The position numbers and the translations under genes were made by a program. Of a stretch of DNA of 64,000 bases, positions 59,188 through 64,000 are shown piece after piece; the stretch's first letter is position 1; each line of letters opens with the position of its first letter. The DNA is from PMP191F sp047602185 (GTDB lineage Bacteria; Bacteroidota; Bacteroidia; Chitinophagales; Chitinophagaceae). The notes under the pieces were generated by a model. It ran no database searches, had not been told where the DNA came from, and saw only the letters and a list, made by a program, of their open reading frames with translations. The stretch lies in contig JASGHY010000001.1 of NCBI GenBank assembly GCA_047602185.1, positions 3,162,001 through 3,226,000 of the forward strand. The letters run 5' to 3'.

Positions 59188-59660
59188 CAAAAAGTTTTAC
59201 GTACAATTATCCCATATCAGCACTAACGATTGATGAACGGACGGGTTGGTTGGGGAAGGAAAACTAAATGATCCGGGAGCGTATTACTAAAACCAGTAAT
59301 GAGGACTATTTATATTGCCGGGCCTGATTCTTCTATAGAAACATTATCAAAACTACTTTATTGTATAGCCGGATTATTTTAACATCCCTGTTCGGGGATA
59401 TTCGTTTTCACGCCAAAATGAAGCAAGAATAATACCAAAGTGAGCGGTTGAAGGGATTAAAAGTGAATGGTGAATATTCCCAATAATTATGATCAGAAGC
59501 CCCCGGATAGCATAGTCCGGATACAGAATGCAATACCAGTTCTGCAACTCTATTCCGCTACCCTTAAACCGAACATCTCCACTCAAAGATGATCAGCCCC
59601 GATACCTCCTTCAGGTCAAAACGAAGTAGTCTGTATATCAATGTCGCTTAGTTAAGAGCT

Positions 59661-59727
59661 TTTATTCCGGCCGGTGGGGACACCCGCCGGGGGATGCCCG
59701 TGGCTGGTGTCTTCACCAGCCACTAGC
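59661..59727. repeat. CCGGCCGGTGGGGACACCCG palindromes, dispersed family
   Basis: Two adjacent members of the family (CCGGCCGGTGGGGACACCCGCC and GGCTGGTGTCTTCACCAGCC types) lie here, each an inverted repeat. Related copies are at 1575, 7241 and 38437. Confidence 0.65.
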
Positions 59728-59773
59728 TAAACGACACTGGTCTGCTTATGGCCTGGTAGGAGACTTCTCCCTA

Positions 59774-59878
59774 TTTTATTCGTTATTCGTCCGTACCAAA
59801 CCCTTAGTTTATGCGCTCTTAGGGCGAACAAATACCGAAGGAAATACGGACGATATACGGACAAATACCGAAGGAAAC
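59774..59878. repeat. Dispersed repeat of about 100 bp, copy B
   Basis: Almost identical to 1206-1318: CGTACCAAACCCTTA, ATGCGCTCTTAGGGCGAAC, AATACCGAAGGAAATACGGA. The 3' part differs in the number of ATACCGAAG/ATACGGAC units. Confidence 0.75.
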
Positions 59879-60104
59879 CCTAAGCAGGACAGTCTTTGTC
59901 CTATACCTGCTGATAAGACTGACGGATAAAAGATCCTTTATCATTTCCATCCGGCATCGTGGTATCGGGCATTTTACGCCTCCTAACAAGCTGATTTTAA
60001 AGCATTTCAATATTCGTGAAACATATATCTCAAAAGGTCATTTCCGGTTATGAGAACCAGTGTTTTTTTAGTACCTTTAAAATACCCTAAGTGATTGATA
60101 CTGT

Positions 60105-60965
60105 ATGTCTAATAAGCCATTAACCCCTGATATGCCTGCAAAAGATTTTTCGATCGATTTCGATAAACTACAGCAGAGCGCACTGACCCTGTTCAATGAA
60201 GATCATAATCTCATTAAACCCGCTGTTACTGAAGAAGCTCAACTAAGGGAAATAGCCCTGCTTAAAGAGACCCTGGGCGGTGAGCGTTTTTTCTTCGTGG
60301 TGAACATGCTGAACTTTGAAATGGAGCATGCGCACGGGGTTCAGAAATGGCTGGGATATTCTGAAAAGGAGTTTACTTTAAAACAGTACTGGGACCAGGT
60401 AGTGCATCCGGGCAGTAAAAAGTCTTTGCTACTGGTAGTGCAACAGATGTATCAGCGTTTGTGCGCCGGCATGTACCCTCTGGAATTTATGGTACAACGT
60501 TTCTCTACCAAAATAGGCGTAAGACATCGCAATGGTCATTACCTGCTGGCTAAAAAGACCTCTTCTATTTTCCAATATGATAGCCGGAACAGGTTACTCG
60601 CGTATATGGATGAATTTACCATTATAGGCGATTACAATGGCGAACCTGCTGAGCCAAGAATGTACAATACCTATGGTGCACGTGAAATGGAAAAGGAGAA
60701 AGAAATATTACTGCAATCACTGGAATACTTTCTTGAAATGAAGGTCTTTTCTGTGAAGGAATTACAGATTGCACGTATGCTGGCTTACAAACCCGGTATT
60801 ACCCAGGCACAGATGGCCAAAGAATTTGACTGCTCTGTTCATACCATCGATACTTACTACAAACGCTTTCTTACCAAGGCTCGCGACTTTTTTCACAAAA
60901 CAGAAAAAGAACTTCCCTCCACCATCGAAGCTGCTTTATTCCTGAAAGTAGAGGGGTTGTTGTAA
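60105..60965 (+). CDS. PAS-like regulator with LuxR-type HTH
   Basis: A 286-residue cytosolic transcription factor. Residues 55-190 look like a PAS-type sensor (RFFFVVNMLNFEMEHAHGVQ, KWLGYSEKEFTLKQYWDQVV, HRNGHYLLAKKTSSIFQYDS, RNRLLAYMDEFTIIGDYNGE). A charged linker leads to a helix-turn-helix of LuxR type (SVKELQIARMLAYKPGITQA, QMAKEFDCSVHTIDTYYKRF). The second helix pair has the normal DNA-contact pattern. It could be a target or partner of the histidine kinases of the cell, though it has no receiver domain. Its regulon is unknown; it lies alone between repeat-rich gaps. Confidence 0.82.
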   Translation: MSNKPLTPDMPAKDFSIDFDKLQQSALTLFNEDHNLIKPAVTEEAQLREIALLKETLGGERFFFVVNMLNFEMEHAHGVQKWLGYSEKEFTLKQYWDQVVHPGSKKSLLLVVQQMYQRLCAGMYPLEFMVQRFSTKIGVRHRNGHYLLAKKTSSIFQYDSRNRLLAYMDEFTIIGDYNGEPAEPRMYNTYGAREMEKEKEILLQSLEYFLEMKVFSVKELQIARMLAYKPGITQAQMAKEFDCSVHTIDTYYKRFLTKARDFFHKTEKELPSTIEAALFLKVEGLL

Positions 60966-61463
60966 GAAGCAGATACCGGATCGTGAATCGGCAGACGGGA
61001 ATCGTGAGTCGTCAATCGTGAGGACGGTTCCGGGTTTAGTGTTTGAGGTTTCGGGTTCTTAAATTCGGGCTTCCCTTCGAAATTCGATATTCAAAACTCA
61101 GTATTCGATATTTCTTCCGGACTTCCGGTCTTTCCGACTTCCGGACCGTATTTGCGTTAGACGTTGAGCGTTTAGCATTCTACCTGTATTCACTTACAAC
61201 CTATAACCTAAAACTTACAACCTGTATCTGCGTTCAGCATTCGATATTTTACCCTCGTACTTCGTATTTCTAATTTCGTATTTGTTTTCCTTGTGTCTTA
61301 AATCTTCCTCTTGTCCCCCCGGGGGGTACAGCCCCTTTGCCGTGCATGTCACATTTTTACAGCACCAATTTCCTCGTGCAATTTCTTAATGTCCCGGGTA
61401 TTCCTCGTCCAATTTGTCCCTTGCAGAACTAAGTTTTAAACCACTTAAACAAGTTATTTAATC
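60966..61463. other. Gap with mixed repeat words
   Basis: No gene. CGTGAATCGGCAGACGGG and CGTGAGTCGTCAATCGTGAG (60982-61022), AATTCGATATTCAAAACTC (61078-61111), GTTAGACGTTGAGCG (61154-61176), ACCTATAACCTAAAACTTAC (61194-61222) and TACTTCGTATTTCTAATTTC (61256-61280) follow each other. The start of the next gene's leader is GTCCCGGGTATTCC. Confidence 0.6.
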
Positions 61464-61937
61464 ATGAACAGAAGCCTCTATTCGCTAAGCCGTTTTGCAT
61501 TAGTATTACCTGTAATGTTTCTTTTTGTAACAGCCTGTAAAAAAAGCGGGGACAGTTCTAAAACCACGTATGAGAAAATACTCGGTAGCTGGCAACTGAC
61601 CTCTGCCATTACCACACCAGCAGTCTACGACTGGAATGGTGATGGCGTTAAAGACTCCGATGAGTTTAAATACATGCCTGCCTGCAACAAAGATGATTAC
61701 TACACATTTCTGAACACCGGCTTTTATGAGCAGAATGAAGGCGCCACCAAATGCAGCGCCAGCGATCCCCAGGTTACTTTGCTTGCCTGGTACTTATCTT
61801 CTGACGAACAAACACTGGTAGCTGATGGTGAGGACTTCACCATCATGGAACTGAACGATAGCCAGATGAAACTTTTCTATTCAGATGTTTACAATGGTAC
61901 CGCTTATTCAACTGTGGCAGTGTATAAAAGAAAATAA
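61464..61937 (+). CDS. Lipocalin-like lipoprotein
   Basis: A 157-residue lipoprotein (ALVLPVMFLFVTAC followed by KKSGDSSKTTYEKILGSWQL). The motif ILGSWQLTSA and the later strands (FKYMPACNKDDYYTFLNTG, GATKCSASDPQVTLLAWYLS, LVADGEDFTIMELNDSQMKL, FYSDVYNGTAYSTVAVYKRK) resemble the lipocalin-like DUF families common in Bacteroidota. A DWNGDGVKDSDEF segment looks like an EF-hand-type calcium loop. It is 44 bases from the following gene, with which it may form an operon. Confidence 0.8.
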   Translation: MNRSLYSLSRFALVLPVMFLFVTACKKSGDSSKTTYEKILGSWQLTSAITTPAVYDWNGDGVKDSDEFKYMPACNKDDYYTFLNTGFYEQNEGATKCSASDPQVTLLAWYLSSDEQTLVADGEDFTIMELNDSQMKLFYSDVYNGTAYSTVAVYKRK

Positions 61938-61981
61938 CCTCTAAAAACGTCATTGTTACTCACCTTTCAAAACCCATCGCT

Positions 61982-62818
61982 ATGCGGATCAACTCTATCT
62001 ACGCCCTCCTGTTATGCAGCACACTATCGGCAGGTGTGTACGGGCAAACAAAAAGCGCTACATCAAAAACAACAACTGTAAAAGCAGAGATCTTAACCAA
62101 TAAAAGTGTCATCGATCTCAGCAAGGCCGGACTGGATGAAGAACTGATCGTTTCAAAGATCTCGTCCTCTTCCTGCAAATTCGATATGTCAACCGACGGA
62201 CTGGTAGGTCTGAAAAAAGAAGGTGTAAGTGCCGGTATCATTAAAGCCATGCTGGATAAAACAAATGGTAAGGCTGTGGCATCCACCTCTACTCCTGCTG
62301 AACCGGCTAAAACAACTACTGCTACAGAAACAAAATCGCCTGTTGTCAGTAAAAGTGTCTATTCAGCAGCCGAGCTCATGAACCATGTATATTTTTTTAA
62401 CAAGGCTACCAATAGTGCCCAGCCTCTCGAAAAGTCAGTAGCAGGCCTGCGTACCAAGCAAGGTATGTTCAGCGGTGCATCAGTATGGCATATTGAAGGT
62501 GATAAAGCAGGTATACGCGTACCACAAAGTGAAACCTATTCTTTTATCATCAATACAGGTAGCACAGCCCTACCCGAACTGGTTTTATATAAACTAAAAT
62601 CAGGCAAGAACAGGCGTGAGGTAGCAAACATGAAAGTAAGCACCTTTAAAGGAGTTACTACCGGCGAAGATGTGATCTCTATCAATGTATCTAAACTACA
62701 GGAAGGTATTTTCCAGATAACACCCGGTGCAAAGCTGGAGAAAGGCGAATACTTCTTTGCCGGCAAACCGGCGCAGGGAGCCAATAGTATTGATGCCTAT
62801 GCTTTTGGTATAGATTGA
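61982..62818 (+). CDS. Exported protein of unknown function
   Basis: A 278-residue protein with a signal peptide (MRINSIYALLLCSTLSAGVY, then GQ). The first 70 residues of the mature chain contain ILTNKSVIDLSKAGLDEELIVSKISSSSCKFDMSTDGLVGLKKEGV, a helical segment I have seen in Bacteroidota secreted proteins without a named role. After a Thr/Ala-rich linker comes a beta-rich domain (SVWHIEGDKAGIRVPQSETYS, FIINTGSTALPELVLYKLKS, EGIFQITPGAKLEKGEYFFA). No enzymatic motif is visible. It lies in a run of three envelope genes read in the same direction. Confidence 0.8.
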   Translation: MRINSIYALLLCSTLSAGVYGQTKSATSKTTTVKAEILTNKSVIDLSKAGLDEELIVSKISSSSCKFDMSTDGLVGLKKEGVSAGIIKAMLDKTNGKAVASTSTPAEPAKTTTATETKSPVVSKSVYSAAELMNHVYFFNKATNSAQPLEKSVAGLRTKQGMFSGASVWHIEGDKAGIRVPQSETYSFIINTGSTALPELVLYKLKSGKNRREVANMKVSTFKGVTTGEDVISINVSKLQEGIFQITPGAKLEKGEYFFAGKPAQGANSIDAYAFGID

Positions 62819-62866
62819 TAAACGCTCATTATAACCCTTTTTTTCACAAATCAGATTGCTATAATT

Positions 62867-63217
62867 ATGGAACCAACAACTAATGTTACGCAAAGAGCTA
62901 CTCCCCAACAGGGATTTTCATTCGGTGATTTTATGAGTTTCAAAAAAATGATCACCCTCTCTATTATGCAGATCGTGTATGGCGTAGGTGCCGTACTGAT
63001 TACATTCGGAGCACTGGCCCTGATGTTTAATGGCGGTGGTGGCCGCGGATATGGATATGGTTACAACAGCCTGATGCCCGGTGGTTTTCTTACCGGTCTG
63101 CTGGTACTTGTAATCGGCAACATCCTGTGGCGCGTATGGTGCGAGTTGATCATCGTGTTTTTCCGCATCAATGCTACACTGAACGACATTGACAAAAATA
63201 CGAGTCACCAACAATAG
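62867..63217 (+). CDS. DUF4282 membrane protein
   Basis: A 116-residue membrane protein. Two transmembrane helices (MQIVYGVGAVLITFGALALM and TGLLVLVIGNILWRVWCEL) flank a Gly/Tyr-rich loop (GGGGRGYGYGYNS). The start GFSFGDFMSFKKMIT and the end LIIVFFRINATLNDIDKNTSH are typical for DUF4282, a small bacterial inner-membrane family of unknown function. It follows the previous gene by 48 bases. Confidence 0.9.
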   Translation: MEPTTNVTQRATPQQGFSFGDFMSFKKMITLSIMQIVYGVGAVLITFGALALMFNGGGGRGYGYGYNSLMPGGFLTGLLVLVIGNILWRVWCELIIVFFRINATLNDIDKNTSHQQ

Positions 63218-63254
63218 TTTATTTTCCCTGACTCTCCGGATATAGGCAAGTTGC

Positions 63255-63360
63255 GCAAAGAGGCTTAACCTGTCAGGTCGGGCAAGAGCAACTTAACTAC
63301 TTTTTGAATAGCAACTTTACTTATCAGCTTAGACCTGACCCGTCGTTCTGCCGGACAGGC
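63255..63360. repeat. Copy of the rlmK-side repeat module
   Basis: GGCTTAACCTGTCAGGTCGG and AACTTTACTTATCAGCTTAG resemble the region 36960-37025 (GGCCTGAGCAGGTTC, GGAAACTTTACATAGCAGC, TTAGACCTGACAGG). It is the only other clear relative of that array in the window. Confidence 0.6.
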
Positions 63361-63433
63361 AGATTTACTTTCTTATATAGCGAGCTAGATATTCTTTATC
63401 GGCTACCTACTATTATTCAATTAAAAAACGTGT

Positions 63434-63607
63434 ATGAAAAAACTGATCATTGCTGGCTTGTTTATTGCCACCTTTATTGTTGCTTCCTGTGGGCCAAAAT
63501 GTAAAAAATGTGCAGCGGAAGTAATGGGAGTAAAAGGGCCTGCACAGGAGTTTTGTGGTGACGATCTGAAAAGAGCGGAAAAAACACCGGGAGTAACCTG
63601 CGAATAA
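63434..63607 (+). CDS. Small cysteine-rich lipoprotein
   Basis: A 57-residue lipoprotein (MKKLIIAGLFIATFIVASC, Cys19, then GPKCKKCAAEVMGV). Besides the lipidated cysteine it has four cysteines, including CxxC, and ends GVTCE. Such short lipoproteins are common in Bacteroidota and mostly unassigned; CxxC might bind a metal or form a disulfide. It stands convergent to the CHAT gene and has a terminator at 63634. Confidence 0.65.
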   Translation: MKKLIIAGLFIATFIVASCGPKCKKCAAEVMGVKGPAQEFCGDDLKRAEKTPGVTCE

Positions 63608-63633
63608 CAGGTTATCAGATATTGAAATGCAAT

Positions 63634-63668
63634 GAACGACGTCCTTTCAGAAGGATGTCGTTCGTTTT
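63634..63668. terminator. Terminator between the small lipoprotein and the CHAT gene
   Basis: Stem of about 13 bp (GAACGACGTCCTT / AAGGATGTCGTTC, one wobble) with a TCAG loop and GTTTTTA after it; its end touches the last base of the CHAT stop, so it may serve both genes. Confidence 0.8.
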
Positions 63669-64000
63669 TATTCTATCAGTGTAAACCCGGCCCAGTAATA
63701 AGGTGGGTACTTTTTCCGGAATTGCAGCTTTGCATCAGTAAAAGCATCTGTTATAGTTTGCCCTTTTGCAAGGTTACTGTAAAAAGCCGTCATCAGTTCG
63801 GCTGTAGGTTTATCAGGCACTCTCCACAGGCTCATAATGATATAATGTACACCCGCCAGTTTAAAGGCACGTTGCAGACCAAATACACCTTCGCTGCTGT
63901 GAAGATCACCCAGGGCAGTTTCACAGGCACTCAATGTTACCAGTGAAGTATTGCTGAGGTCTGCCCCTGCAATTTCATATCCTGTCAGCTTCTCCTCGTT
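63668..64000 (-). CDS. CHAT-domain protease, C-terminal part
   Basis: Only the last 110 residues lie in the window; the gene continues beyond 64000. The visible part is the caspase-like CHAT core: LSACETALGDLHSSEGVFGLQRAF with the catalytic Cys (residue 26 of the visible part), AGVHYIIMSLWRVPDKPTAE, LMTAFYSNLAKGQTITDAFT, and LQFRKKYPPYYWAGFTLI at the end. The catalytic His is upstream and not seen. CHAT proteins often carry N-terminal TPR repeats and act as caspase-like proteases in signalling, cell death or defence; the remaining domains and neighbours are outside the window. Confidence 0.88.
   Translation of the reverse strand, partial: NEEKLTGYEIAGADLSNTSLVTLSACETALGDLHSSEGVFGLQRAFKLAGVHYIIMSLWRVPDKPTAELMTAFYSNLAKGQTITDAFTDAKLQFRKKYPPYYWAGFTLIE

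Larger units (their letters stand above)
59191..60104. other. Repeat-rich gap without a convincing gene
   Basis: This 0.9-kb gap holds the GC-rich palindrome pair at 59661-59727, the second copy of the dispersed repeat at 59774-59878, and the promoter region of the PAS-HTH gene (TACCTTTA at about 60072). ORFs in it are short and lack protein-like features. Confidence 0.65.

Overview
The window looks like a chromosomal stretch of a Bacteroidota bacterium, most likely a member of the Chitinophagaceae. Supporting signs are promoters of the TAnnTTTG type, a TonB-dependent receptor paired with a DUF4249 lipoprotein, a protein with a type IX secretion (T9SS) sorting tail, an Nramp-UspA fusion, DUF4139, DUF4197, DUF4397 and DUF4282 proteins, and double-glycine-leader peptides. 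The family assignment is inferred from gene content; no rRNA or tRNA gene was seen.

Layout. 0-5.5 kb: end of mutS, a 1.4-kb repeat-rich gap, gcvP, and a two-gene DUF6934-type module. 5.5-6.9 kb: an apparently intact IS3-family element inserted directly after the stop codon of that module. 7-19.6 kb: mostly envelope genes (paired outer-membrane proteins, an FtsX-type permease, an acid phosphatase lipoprotein, a haem-motif lipoprotein, a DUF4397 protein with an apparent frameshift, a T9SS cargo protein) and a LytTR regulator with a degenerate receiver. 19.8-31.8 kb: polysaccharide deacetylase, scramblase-like protein, tail-anchored J-protein, SRPBCC protein, cytochrome c, amidohydrolase fused to an NTF2-like domain, histidine kinase, ABC-F ATPase, M28 peptidase. 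32-47 kb: TonB receptor/DUF4249 pair, stand-alone RlmK, MFS transporter, DUF4197, thioesterase, thioredoxin-TPR lipoprotein, FKBP, a second FtsX-type permease, and a DUF4139 protein containing a SusC-type plug segment. 47.3-48.1 kb: two paralogous six-cysteine, proline-rich peptides with double-glycine leaders, each with its own terminator and the same upstream palindrome. 48-59 kb: glucan phosphorylase, a lipoprotein, mntR-mntH with a putative operator over the promoter, a methyltransferase, dfrA, a four-helix-bundle gene, thyA, a TPR protein and a membrane-anchored coiled-coil protein. 60-64 kb: a PAS-HTH regulator, small envelope proteins and the end of a CHAT protease gene.

Most genes are single or in pairs. 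Clear functional units are mntR-mntH (manganese homeostasis), thyA-dfrA (thymidylate and folate cycle), the TonB receptor/DUF4249 pair and the twin peptide genes. Long intergenic gaps are filled with families of short, wordlike near-repeats that recur in many gaps, often as inverted pairs at gene ends. The observations most worth a second look are the twin six-cysteine peptides with their shared promoter architecture, the DUF4139-SusC-plug chimera, the wordlike repeats, and a run of start codons lying only 4-5 bases behind a promoter -7 box, which suggests leaderless mRNAs.
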